Assembly (NCBI GenBank): GCA_045600045.1 | Contig: JAZRXD010000089.1 | Location: forward strand, 7,542 to 71,541 | Origin: UBA1715 sp045600045 | Lineage (GTDB): Bacteria > Bacteroidota > Bacteroidia > Bacteroidales > UBA1715 | Direction of reading: 5' to 3' | Length of the DNA stretch: 64,000 nucleotides | Shown here: positions 52,409-60,940 of the stretch, in pieces | Layout: each line of letters begins with the position of its first letter | Position numbering within the stretch: the stretch's first letter is position 1 | The notes under the pieces: model-generated | Database searches by the model: none | What the model was told of the DNA's origin: nothing | What the model saw: the letters and a program-made list of their open reading frames with translations, nothing else | Position numbers and translations under genes: made by a program

Positions 52409-54067
52409 TTATGGCAAAACTACTTCCATCAATTCATTCAATTGATAAAAGCTATTTTTAGTTGTATCCTGAAAATCCACAACTATATTACCTTGATAGG
52501 AATCGGTTATGGTCATTTCCGCAGATTTTACAATTGACGAATAAGTTTCCAACAATGGCAAAACGGCCATTTTCGACAAATATTCGCGAGCTTGTGGAGG
52601 ATAATTTTTAATCGTAAAATCAGCATAATGATAAGAAGCTTTCCCGTGAGCTTTTTCAACCAACCGAGAAACAGTTTCGCCTGTCGCATTACTTTCTATT
52701 GCCGTCCCCGCCAAAATATTTTTTGCATAATCAATATCAGTTGTGCAAATCAAAGCTTCGTTTGTACAAGCCACAAATGCCGGGAAACCCATAAAATGAG
52801 AAAAATCAAACAATCTAGGTTCAACCTGAACACAAATCTCTTTGGTTATATGACTCAAAACCATATTCGGAATATCACTATTATTCAAAGACAAAGCCAT
52901 CACACAATGAGGGAACGTTGTTTTTTGTTCGTGTTGAAGATGTTTCCACAAAAGTCCAGAACCTTTATATTCGTATTTTTGTACGAATTCCATTGTTCGA
53001 ACTTTTTCCAACGTAATGTCATACAATGAAAACACGCAATTTCCAGAAAATGATTTTGCAAAATCCTCGATTGTCAAATCCAATTTCGCCAACTCCTCTT
53101 CAATATATTTTACATATCCCGAACCTTTCAATTGAGAAAGCAAACGTTCCGGATTGATTGCTAAAGTTGCAAGCCACAAAGTGTTTTGAGGCAACACACC
53201 ACAAATCTTATTGTCAAAATCCGTTGTTGTAAATTTATTATTTTTCCAAAAACGCTTAAATGCACGGCTTGGCGTACAACTTAACGAGGCTTTTATTTGT
53301 TTGTCGAATTCAACATTTATATGAATATAATTGTCTCTCAATGCATCTTCAGGAATATTTCTCAACGTCAAGAATTCCGGCAATTTTGAATACCACAACA
53401 AGTAACAATCAATCATTTCGGATGTAGAGAACCACAAACCAATATCATCTTTCACATTTAAAAATTCCACGAAATCTTTATTCGATGACAAGTTTTTAGC
53501 CTTTTTCGAAAAAATATTGTTCACACACTCAACAATTCCTTGAGTATGTATCGTTGAACAACCAAACACGGCAATTTCGTCGTTATAGGCGACCCACGAA
53601 AATCTATCGTTTCTGTTGATGTAGCAAACACAATTATCAACGCCCTCCAACAAGCTATAATTTTCGCTCATTACCGAACGAATATAAGCCGAAAAATCCG
53701 CAGAATCCTTCAACATTACCGACATACATTTATAGGCATTTTTGAATTCTTGCGAAGGAAGCAAATACGCCATAATTGTATTTTCCAAATCCATTCCTGT
53801 TTTGCTGGAATCCGTAAAAAATGAATGTATCGCCAAATCCAAAGTTTCGTTTGAAAACCCGTAACTTTTAAAATAGGCAAGTAATTTTTCGGCCGATTCT
53901 GCACCTTTTGCTTCAGATTTTTGCATTACCGAAGGCATATCAACAACGATTACCGAAGCGGCAGATTTGGGAATATATTCAACTTGCTTTGGAGCCTTTG
54001 TACATGCGGAAAACGCCGTAGTTATTACTAATAGCAATAGACCAAGCTGGACTTTTTTCAATTTCAT
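52409..54067 (-). CDS. DUF4836-like lipoprotein
   Basis: Predicted lipoprotein of 552 residues. The signal MKLKKVQLGLLLLVITTAFSAC ends at lipobox Cys21. The mature N-terminus (YIPKSAASVIVVDMPSVMQKSE) matches the start of DUF4836 proteins of Bacteroidota (IPKxAxxVxxxDxxSL). The body has two similar halves of mixed alpha/beta character, with no recognised catalytic motif. Function is unknown for the family. It has a -7 promoter element 19 bp above the ATG. Its stop is 11 bp before the thioesterase start, so the two are probably co-transcribed. Confidence 0.75.
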   Translation of the reverse strand: MKLKKVQLGLLLLVITTAFSACTKAPKQVEYIPKSAASVIVVDMPSVMQKSEAKGAESAEKLLAYFKSYGFSNETLDLAIHSFFTDSSKTGMDLENTIMAYLLPSQEFKNAYKCMSVMLKDSADFSAYIRSVMSENYSLLEGVDNCVCYINRNDRFSWVAYNDEIAVFGCSTIHTQGIVECVNNIFSKKAKNLSSNKDFVEFLNVKDDIGLWFSTSEMIDCYLLWYSKLPEFLTLRNIPEDALRDNYIHINVEFDKQIKASLSCTPSRAFKRFWKNNKFTTTDFDNKICGVLPQNTLWLATLAINPERLLSQLKGSGYVKYIEEELAKLDLTIEDFAKSFSGNCVFSLYDITLEKVRTMEFVQKYEYKGSGLLWKHLQHEQKTTFPHCVMALSLNNSDIPNMVLSHITKEICVQVEPRLFDFSHFMGFPAFVACTNEALICTTDIDYAKNILAGTAIESNATGETVSRLVEKAHGKASYHYADFTIKNYPPQAREYLSKMAVLPLLETYSSIVKSAEMTITDSYQGNIVVDFQDTTKNSFYQLNELMEVVLP

Positions 54068-54085
54068 ACCTCTGATTTATTTTCA

Positions 54086-54093
54086 CAAATGTA
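54086..54093 (-). promoter_or_regulatory. -7 element of the DUF4836-like gene (TACATTTG)
   Basis: TACATTTG on the minus strand, 18 bp above the lipoprotein ATG. The -33 box is not clear. Confidence 0.5.
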
Positions 54094-54220
54094 GAAAAAA
54101 GACAAATAAAATCCTTCCATAAAAACAACAAATTACAACTCCAAAACTTAATTCTAAAAAACTTTATCGGAGTAAAAATTTTTCCTAAAAATTCGTTATT
54201 TTCGTACGATTAGATTTTCA

Positions 54221-57200
54221 ATGATGCATACACTTATTCAAAAAATCATAGAAATTGGACAAAAAGGAAAATCAATACACGTATTGTTGCCAGACATTTG
54301 CAACAACATTTCGATTTTTCCCGATGTAATCGGCGTCCTCATTTCTTACAACAACATAAACTATTATAGTTCTCATTTCACAATCAGCAAAAACGTACAA
54401 AACCAAGAACTACGAATAGGCGAAAAAATCGTTGGAAACCTTTCCGTTTATTATCAAGAACAAGTCGAAAACAAGCAATTTGAAGAAGCCGATTTGCTGT
54501 GTGCGGCATCAATCATTACCGGATTCATTTCGGAAAACAAACTAATTCGTTTAACAAACGATTACCAAAAACGCACTTTGGAACTTTCGGCAATAAAAAA
54601 AGCCAAGGAAATTATCAATTCCGGGTTGCCGACTGAACGAATTCTTCAAGATATATGCGATATGTTACCGCAATTTTGGAAATTCTCGGATTGTGCGTGC
54701 TGTAGAATCACCTTCGACAACGCAAAATACACTTCACACGGATTTAAGGAATCGACCTGTTCAATGAAAGAATCTTTCGTCACGTTCGACAACACAACCG
54801 GAACAATAGAAATGTTCTACACGAAAGACGACTACATCGACACCGAAAACTTGTTCATGCCCGAAGAAAGAGAACTTGCCAACACAATAGGACATTTTCT
54901 TTGTCAATACATAAACGACACCAAAGGCCGTTTGCTTTCGAACAACCCGATTGTAAACAACAATCCTACAAGTAAAGATGAACTCACCCGCGAATCGCTT
55001 ATCCACAGCGACAAACCGCTACAGAAACTGCTAAACGAACAAACATTCGACAAGTACATTTATTTGGACATGATGAAACACAAAGTTTCGCAGATTTTGT
55101 TTGTCGCAACAATGTACGACGCGTTTAATCTTGAAAAAGACGACAGTTTCTTTGAACGATTCATGGGACCAATTTACCAATATAGTATTTTCTCATTACC
55201 GAGAATTATTGGTGTTTCGTCGCACAAGCAAGCCCTTGAGTTACTAAAAACCACCCATTTTGATTTGGTTATCCTAATGGTTGGTGCCGATGTGCAAAAA
55301 CCTCTTTTTTTAAGTGGCAAAATCAGAAAAATAAACACGGAAGTCCCTATATATCTGTTGCTTAATCCTCGTTCAAACATTGCATATTTCGAAGACATGG
55401 TTGCAAAAACAACTTTGTTCAACAAAATATTTGTGTGGAACGGTGATTCACAAATTTTTTTCGCAATGGTAAAATCTTTGGAAGATCTTGCCAATGCCGA
55501 AAACGACACTAAAATCGGACTTGTCCGCACCATGTTGTTGATTGAGGATTCTTCGCAATACTATTCGAAATACCTACCGATTATATTCTCGGTCCTTTTC
55601 GACCAAGTGGGAGAACAAATTTCCAACTTCGAATCGAACGAATTGGAAAAACTGTCTAAAATCCGTTCAAGGCCAAAACTACTTTGGGCAAGAAACTACG
55701 AAGAAGCAACATTTTTGTTCAACAAATACAAAGATTTTATGACCTGCGTGATTTCCGATATGGAATTCCAACGCAATGGTATTTTAGACAAAAATGCCGG
55801 TATAGCATTTATGGAGCGCGTTCGCGAATACAACAAAAACATGCCGATTTTGATTCAATCATCGGAATTGAAATATTCACAATACGCGAAAGAAATTCAT
55901 GCGAAATTCGTCAACAAGAAATCCGATATGCTTCTTGACAAAATCAAGAAATTCGTGATGCATAATTTCGGTTACGGAGATTTCATTTTTAGAAATGGCA
56001 AAGGAGAACCTATCGCCAAAGCCCGTAATCTTCGCGAATTCGAGATGTTATTGCGTACAATTCCCGACGAATCGTTAAAATATCATGCAGACCAAAACCA
56101 ATTTTCAATTTGGTTGATGGGACGTGGCGAAATTGAATTGGCTCGACAACTAAATCCCGTAAAATTGTCGGATTTAAACAACGATGTTTCAAAATTACGC
56201 GAAATGAACAACGTAATTCTTGATGAATATCGCCAAACAAAGAAACGCGGGAAAATTCTTTCGTTTGAAGAAACCGCAGTTATCGACGAAAAGAACGTCG
56301 TTTCGTTGGCAGCTGGTTCATTAGGCGGGAAAGGACGCGGATTGGCATTCGTCAATACACTCATCAACAGCATCGACATGAATCCTTATGCCGATCAAAT
56401 GGCACTTCGAACACCCAAAACTGCCGTAATCGGAACGGAAGAATTCGAGTTGTTCATCAAAAACAATTTTGCCGGGAAAAACCTATTTTCAAAAGATTTA
56501 ACCGACGAACAAATTAAAGACATGTTCATCGCAGGCCGACTTTCCGACGATTTAAAAAGAAAATTGGCGATTCTTTTGGAACAAATTTCAAAACCTTTGG
56601 CTGTCCGTTCTTCAAGTATTTTCGAAGATTCAGCGACACAACCGTTGGCTGGCGTGTTCAGCACATACATTATTCCGAACAACGACAAGGATTTGAACAA
56701 ACGATTAAGTGATTTGCAAACAGCCATAAAATTAGTGTACGCTTCGGTTTTCAGCGACCAAGTAAAAGAATTTTACAAATCGACAAGCCACAAAATCGAA
56801 GAAGAAAAAATGGCAATTGTAATCCAAGAAGTTGTGGGCGACTACCACGAACAATTCTTCTATCCACACATTTGCGGTGTGGCACAATCGTACAACTACT
56901 ATCCTATCGCACACATGAAACCTGAAGAAGGTTTTGCAGTTTGTGCTGTTGGTCTTGGTTTCTACATTGTTGATGGAGGAAATGCCTATCGTTTTTCTCC
57001 CCACTATCCAAAAGTGGAAATTTTAAGCCCGAAAGATCAAATCAAATCATCGCAAACGCATTTCTACGCAGTTGATTTTTCAAAAACAAACGTCAATTAC
57101 AAACGCGATGGCGAACACGCCGCTCTTACACTTTTGCCGATTTCGGAAGCCGAAAAACACAACACGTTGAAACATTGTGCTTCGGTTTATAACGTTGAAA

Positions 57201-57988
57201 ATGATAGAATTGAGCCAGGACTTTCCGGCTATGGTCCTCGCATTATAAACTTTGCAAATATTTTAAAATACGACTACGCTCCTCTTGCCGAAATTCTTAC
57301 ACTGATTTTAAATACCGTGCAAGAAGCAATGGGTACGCCGGTGGAAATTGAGTTTGCCGTTGATTTGAACGAAAACGAAGACGGTGTTCCGTCATTCTAT
57401 CTTCTTCAAATAAAACCACTTACGGGTAGCTTATTGTCAGAAAACGCTTTCCCGGAAGTATTGAAGTCAGCTCCACAATTACTCCACACAACAACCAGTA
57501 TGGGTAATGGATTTATAGAAAACATTTGCGATGCAGTTTACATTGATTTGGAAAAATTCGACAAGCTTCGCACTCTCGAAATGGTTGCCGAAATTGAAAA
57601 AATCAATAAAGCGATGGTCGAAAAAGGTCGGAAATATCTACTTATCGGACCTGGACGATGGGGAACAAGCGATAGATTTTTGGGAATTCCTGTTTTGTGG
57701 TCGCAAATATCCAATGCAAAAGTCATTGTGGAAATCAGTTTGTCGAACTTCCCGCTTGACGCATCGCTCGGCTCGCACTTCTTCCACAACATTTCCACTA
57801 TGAATATCGGTTATTTTGCCATAGAACACACGAACGAAGAAAATTTCATCAATTGGGACATTTTAAAACGCCAAAAAGTAGTTGAACAAACAGAATTTTT
57901 CGTTCATGTTCAATTTGACAAAAATCTTTGCGTTTATATGCAAGGAAAAGAACGAACTGCTACTATCTTTGTAAACGAATCCGAATAA
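54221..57988 (+). CDS. GAF / receiver / PEP-synthase-like ATP-grasp hybrid protein
   Basis: Cytosolic multidomain protein of 1255 residues. A GAF-like sensor region (about 30-235) is followed by a degenerate receiver-like domain (about 280-420). A second receiver (about 436-585) looks intact: MLLIEDS holds the acidic pair, ISDMEF the phosphoacceptor Asp513, then LIQSS. A pyruvate-phosphate-dikinase N-terminal-type ATP-grasp domain (about 680-1080) has AGSLGGKGRGLAF and LAVRSSSIFEDSATQPLAGVFSTY, ending PSFYLLQIKPL. A C-terminal module of about 170 residues has LIGPGRWGTSDRFLGIPVLW and LGSHFFHN. The swivelling His domain and PEP-binding barrel of true PEP synthase or PPDK are absent. A response-regulator gene follows 4 bp downstream. 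Substrate unknown. The adjacent ATG at 54224 is an alternative start. Confidence 0.85.
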   Translation: MMHTLIQKIIEIGQKGKSIHVLLPDICNNISIFPDVIGVLISYNNINYYSSHFTISKNVQNQELRIGEKIVGNLSVYYQEQVENKQFEEADLLCAASIITGFISENKLIRLTNDYQKRTLELSAIKKAKEIINSGLPTERILQDICDMLPQFWKFSDCACCRITFDNAKYTSHGFKESTCSMKESFVTFDNTTGTIEMFYTKDDYIDTENLFMPEERELANTIGHFLCQYINDTKGRLLSNNPIVNNNPTSKDELTRESLIHSDKPLQKLLNEQTFDKYIYLDMMKHKVSQILFVATMYDAFNLEKDDSFFERFMGPIYQYSIFSLPRIIGVSSHKQALELLKTTHFDLVILMVGADVQKPLFLSGKIRKINTEVPIYLLLNPRSNIAYFEDMVAKTTLFNKIFVWNGDSQIFFAMVKSLEDLANAENDTKIGLVRTMLLIEDSSQYYSKYLPIIFSVLFDQVGEQISNFESNELEKLSKIRSRPKLLWARNYEEATFLFNKYKDFMTCVISDMEFQRNGILDKNAGIAFMERVREYNKNMPILIQSSELKYSQYAKEIHAKFVNKKSDMLLDKIKKFVMHNFGYGDFIFRNGKGEPIAKARNLREFEMLLRTIPDESLKYHADQNQFSIWLMGRGEIELARQLNPVKLSDLNNDVSKLREMNNVILDEYRQTKKRGKILSFEETAVIDEKNVVSLAAGSLGGKGRGLAFVNTLINSIDMNPYADQMALRTPKTAVIGTEEFELFIKNNFAGKNLFSKDLTDEQIKDMFIAGRLSDDLKRKLAILLEQISKPLAVRSSSIFEDSATQPLAGVFSTYIIPNNDKDLNKRLSDLQTAIKLVYASVFSDQVKEFYKSTSHKIEEEKMAIVIQEVVGDYHEQFFYPHICGVAQSYNYYPIAHMKPEEGFAVCAVGLGFYIVDGGNAYRFSPHYPKVEILSPKDQIKSSQTHFYAVDFSKTNVNYKRDGEHAALTLLPISEAEKHNTLKHCASVYNVENDRIEPGLSGYGPRIINFANILKYDYAPLAEILTLILNTVQEAMGTPVEIEFAVDLNENEDGVPSFYLLQIKPLTGSLLSENAFPEVLKSAPQLLHTTTSMGNGFIENICDAVYIDLEKFDKLRTLEMVAEIEKINKAMVEKGRKYLLIGPGRWGTSDRFLGIPVLWSQISNAKVIVEISLSNFPLDASLGSHFFHNISTMNIGYFAIEHTNEENFINWDILKRQKVVEQTEFFVHVQFDKNLCVYMQGKERTATIFVNESE

Positions 57989-57992
57989 AAAA

Positions 57993-58646
57993 ATGATACA
58001 CGTTGTTATAGTTGGAATCCACAATTTGCAATCAGAGAGCATTGCAATGATGATTGAATCAAATCCAGAATTCAAAGTTTTGGATATTAGAACTCGTACA
58101 ATCGATTTTTTACAAAAAACGTATGACGAGCCTGTCCACATTGTGATAAAAAACATTCCAAAGATTACCGAAACCGATATTTCCGACGTTGAGGAAATCC
58201 AAAAAGTGTATCCACGAGCAAAAGTCCTTATCATTTCTTACGCCGAAAACGAAGAAACTATTTTCAACATTATAAAAGTTGGAGCAAAAGGTTTTCTTTC
58301 GCACGACGCAACCAGACAAGACTTGTTCGAGGCAATCTATTCCCTACGAAACGGTTTCGATTACTTCAGCAAATGCATCACCAACATTTTGTTGAACCGT
58401 TACGTGTCGTCGATTCAAAACAACGAAAAGCCAGAGAACGAAGAGGTTGAAAAACTTAGTTCCCGAGAAATAGAAATCTTATCTCTTTGGGGAAGTAGTT
58501 ACACAAACCCTGAAATTGCTGATTCTTTGCATATTAGCGTAAGAACCGTTGAAACACACAAAACACATATCATGCAAAAACTCAACCTCAAAACCCAGGT
58601 TGACCTTATCAAGTATGCAATAAAAAACAATATCATTAACTTATAA
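57993..58646 (+). CDS. LuxR/NarL-type response regulator with degenerate receiver
   Basis: DNA-binding regulator of 217 residues. The receiver domain (about 1-120) has the CheY-like fold order but lacks the phosphorylation site. The acidic pair is G8-I9 (VVIVGIH), the phosphoacceptor position is Asn54 (HIVIKNI), and the switch Lys is His104 (GFLSHDA). The output domain (about 153-215) is a normal LuxR helix-turn-helix: LSSREIEILSLWGSSYTNPEIADSLHISVRTVETHKTHIMQKL. It probably responds to protein contact or a ligand rather than phosphate. It starts 4 bp after the hybrid ATP-grasp gene, and its stop overlaps the next start by one base (TAATG). Confidence 0.9.
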   Translation: MIHVVIVGIHNLQSESIAMMIESNPEFKVLDIRTRTIDFLQKTYDEPVHIVIKNIPKITETDISDVEEIQKVYPRAKVLIISYAENEETIFNIIKVGAKGFLSHDATRQDLFEAIYSLRNGFDYFSKCITNILLNRYVSSIQNNEKPENEEVEKLSSREIEILSLWGSSYTNPEIADSLHISVRTVETHKTHIMQKLNLKTQVDLIKYAIKNNIINL

Positions 58647-60142
58647 TGAATTGTAAATACGATATAGTTATTGTTGGAAGCGGCCTTGGTGGACTTGTAT
58701 GTGGTTACATTTTGGCGAAAAAAGGCTTCAAAATAGCAATACTTGAAAAAAATGCACAAATTGGCGGTTGTTTGCAAACATTCAAACGCAACGGTGTAAA
58801 ATTCGACACCGGAATGCACTATATCGGTAGTATGGAAGAAGGCCAAATCCTCTATCGTTTTTGGAAATATCTTGGTTTAACAGAAAATGTTCCTCTTCAA
58901 CGTTTGAATAATGACGGTTTCGATGTGATTTCGCTCAACGGAACGCAATATAAATTCGCTTCGGGCTACGACAATTTCATCAATACTTTGGCAAAACAAT
59001 TTCCCAATAATGTTGACGATTTGCAAGATTACATTAAACGAGTACGCGACATTGCCGATGCCTCACCGTTGTACAATCTGCGTAAAATCCAAAACAATGT
59101 TTTTTTGGAACCCGACTACATCAAAACAAGCATAAACGATTTTATAGCCGGATCAACACAAAATCCTGTTTTACAGAATGTTTTGGCGGGAAATCTGCCT
59201 CTTTATGCTGGTGTAAAAGACAAAACACCAACATACATCCATGCGTTAATCACAAACTTTTATATCCAAAGTGCCTATAGAATCATTGGAGGAAGCGACA
59301 AAATCGCTAAATCCTTAGCTGATTCCATAAAAAACTTTGGCGGTGAAATTTTCACAAACGCTGAAGTTGATAAATTCATTTGCGACAACGAAAAAGCAAC
59401 AGCGGTAAAACTCACAAATGGCGAAATCTTTGAAGCAAAACACTTCATTTCGAACGTACATCCGCAAATAACAATCAGCAAAATCGATACTCCAATGATT
59501 AGGAAAGCTTACAGGATGAGAATCAACGGATTACAAAACACAATTTCAAACTTTACCGTTTACATTAAGTTTAAGAAAAATTGTACTCCATACCTAAACT
59601 ACAACTATTACTACTATAAAAATTCCGATGTTTGGGCAGGAAATGACTACAATCCCGACACTTGGCCTGAACAATTTTTATTTATGCACCAATGCAAAGA
59701 TGCCAATCAACAATTTGCAGAAAGTGCCGAATTGATTGGTTATATGCGCTATGACGAAGTTGAAAAATGGACCGGGACAAAAGTTGGACATCGTGGCGAA
59801 GAGTATGAAACATTCAAAAAAATAAAAGCAGAACGAATGCTCAAGGAATTAGAATTATCGTTTCCCGGCATCAACAACTGCATTGAATCTTACTCAACCT
59901 CAACCCCGCTCACATACGAGAACTACACAAACACAATGTATGGTTCTATGTATGGAATTATTCGAGATAAAAATTTCCCGACACAAACGCTTGTATCACA
60001 ACGCACAAAAATTCCAAACCTTTTTATGACGGGACAAAACATCAATTCCCATGGAATTTTAGGTGTAACAATCGGTGCTGTAATCACTTGCGCCGAATTT
60101 CTTGGGTTAAACGAAGTCATTCAAGAATTTTACGAAGACTGA
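58646..60142 (+). CDS. FAD-dependent desaturase/isomerase, CrtI / retinol-saturase-like
   Basis: Flavoprotein of 498 residues of the phytoene desaturase, carotene isomerase and retinol saturase group. The N-terminal FAD motif is IVIVGSGLGGLVCGYILAKKG, followed by ILEKNAQIGGCLQTFKRNGVKFDTGMHYIG. GGSDKIAKSLADSIKNFGGEI is the central NAD(P)/FAD-domain signature, and FMTGQNINSHGILGVTIGAVITCAEFLG closes the FAD site. No carotenoid synthesis genes (crtB, crtE) are nearby, so the substrate may be another polyene or isoprenoid. It overlaps the regulator gene by one base, implying co-translation with the signalling pair upstream. Confidence 0.88.
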   Translation: MNCKYDIVIVGSGLGGLVCGYILAKKGFKIAILEKNAQIGGCLQTFKRNGVKFDTGMHYIGSMEEGQILYRFWKYLGLTENVPLQRLNNDGFDVISLNGTQYKFASGYDNFINTLAKQFPNNVDDLQDYIKRVRDIADASPLYNLRKIQNNVFLEPDYIKTSINDFIAGSTQNPVLQNVLAGNLPLYAGVKDKTPTYIHALITNFYIQSAYRIIGGSDKIAKSLADSIKNFGGEIFTNAEVDKFICDNEKATAVKLTNGEIFEAKHFISNVHPQITISKIDTPMIRKAYRMRINGLQNTISNFTVYIKFKKNCTPYLNYNYYYYKNSDVWAGNDYNPDTWPEQFLFMHQCKDANQQFAESAELIGYMRYDEVEKWTGTKVGHRGEEYETFKKIKAERMLKELELSFPGINNCIESYSTSTPLTYENYTNTMYGSMYGIIRDKNFPTQTLVSQRTKIPNLFMTGQNINSHGILGVTIGAVITCAEFLGLNEVIQEFYED

Positions 60143-60264
60143 GTTCAAGTACCGAAAATGGTGAATATGCTCCGTTAGTACTAAACTTTGATTGACTCAA
60201 AATTTTTTCAAAAAAGAAATATTAAACGGAATTATGCACTTTAATCGTGTAAAAACTTTTCTTG

Positions 60265-60290
60265 TACTTTCTTACTTGAATAAGAAAGTA
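60265..60290. repeat. Inverted repeat / hairpin
   Basis: TACTTTCTTA (60265-60274) and TAAGAAAGTA (60281-60290) form a perfect 10-bp stem with loop CTTGAA. It lies 122 bp after the desaturase stop and has no T tract, so a terminator role is uncertain. It could be a protein-binding palindrome. Confidence 0.5.
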
Positions 60291-60481
60291 TCAGTGAATA
60301 TTTACAAGACGGAAGTACACAATTCCGGGCTGAATTAATTCGTATCAGATTTTTTAAGGAAATGTACACAAGCGATACTTCTCATACGATTCAAATCGAA
60401 AAGCAATTGATTATTTGAAAGGTGAACAAATAGGTAATATTCTTCATATAAAACAAAGTGCAGAAAAATGTATAATTCCAA

Positions 60482-60679
60482 TTAAAATTCTCTTTCTCCT
60501 GTCCACAATTTGTCGTGATCATAACTCAACCATTTAGGATTTTCATAGCTCTTGACTGAAGTTTGCTCTATTTTGGGGTTGATTGATTTATGGACATTGC
60601 GGAGTTTGCCACAATTATTCTCCGCAAAAATTTGGTAATCTGTTGAATAGTAATCCATTAGCAATAACCAATCCATCAC
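60482..60679 (-). pseudogene. Possible short gene or gene remnant, unknown
   Basis: An open frame of 65 codons whose translation after the first dozen residues (YQIFAENNCGKLRNVHKSIN to LSYDHDKLWTGEREF) reads like real protein rather than random sequence. No promoter, signal or known domain was seen. It may be the C-terminal remnant of a larger gene from a former mobile element. Confidence 0.25.
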
Positions 60680-60745
60680 ATTGATTTCTTGTTTCTGACG
60701 GCAAAGAATCGGACTTGATTTCCTGTGTAAATGTTGTATTTATGC

Positions 60746-60788
60746 TTTCCAAACCAAGGGTTGCGGGTTCGAGTCCCGTTTCTCGCTC
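60746..60788 (+). other. 3' fragment of a tRNA (probably Gly-TCC), attachment-site-like
   Basis: The sequence runs from an anticodon-loop-like TTTCCAA through ACCAAGGGTT, a T arm (GCGGG-TTCGAGT-CCCGT) and an acceptor 3' strand TTCTCGCTC. A matching 5' half (acceptor GCGAGAA, D arm, 5' anticodon stem TTGGT) is missing in the bases before it. It is therefore not a functional tRNA. Such 3' tRNA copies are typical att sites left by tyrosine-recombinase elements. Confidence 0.65.
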
Positions 60789-60940
60789 TTTAACCCATAA
60801 GCACTTACTGATTTGCAAGTATTTTTTTATGATAACCACAATACCTTAATCTAAAAATCACATTGCAATTATTTACGTCATTTTATTGATTTTTTGTTTC
60901 TTTGTCACGTTTTAAAACACGGGGTTAATAGTTATACAAT

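Larger units (their letters stand above)
60143..60940. other. About 800 bp without a convincing gene; contains tRNA 3' fragment
   Basis: This stretch lies between the desaturase gene and the GLUG-repeat protein. It holds a 10-bp-stem inverted repeat (60265-60290), a possible short coding remnant on the minus strand (60482-60679) and the 3' part of a tRNA gene (60746-60788). It reads like a scar of an integrated element or decayed genes. No -33/-7 promoter with correct spacing was found for the large gene at 60941. Confidence 0.6.

Noticed and set aside
54221..57988. Annotation as phosphoenolpyruvate synthase or pyruvate phosphate dikinase
   Set aside because: Only the ATP-grasp domain is present. 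The catalytic His swivel domain and PEP-binding barrel are missing, and GAF and receiver domains are added.
60265..60290. Intrinsic terminator for the desaturase gene
   Set aside because: The stem is AT-rich and not followed by a T tract, so it is listed only as an inverted repeat.
60615..60839. Open frame on the minus strand encoding ERETGLEPATLGLE near its start
   Set aside because: This phrase is a well-known artefact of reading the antisense of a tRNA 3' end. It lies exactly over the tRNA fragment at 60746-60788, so it is not a gene.
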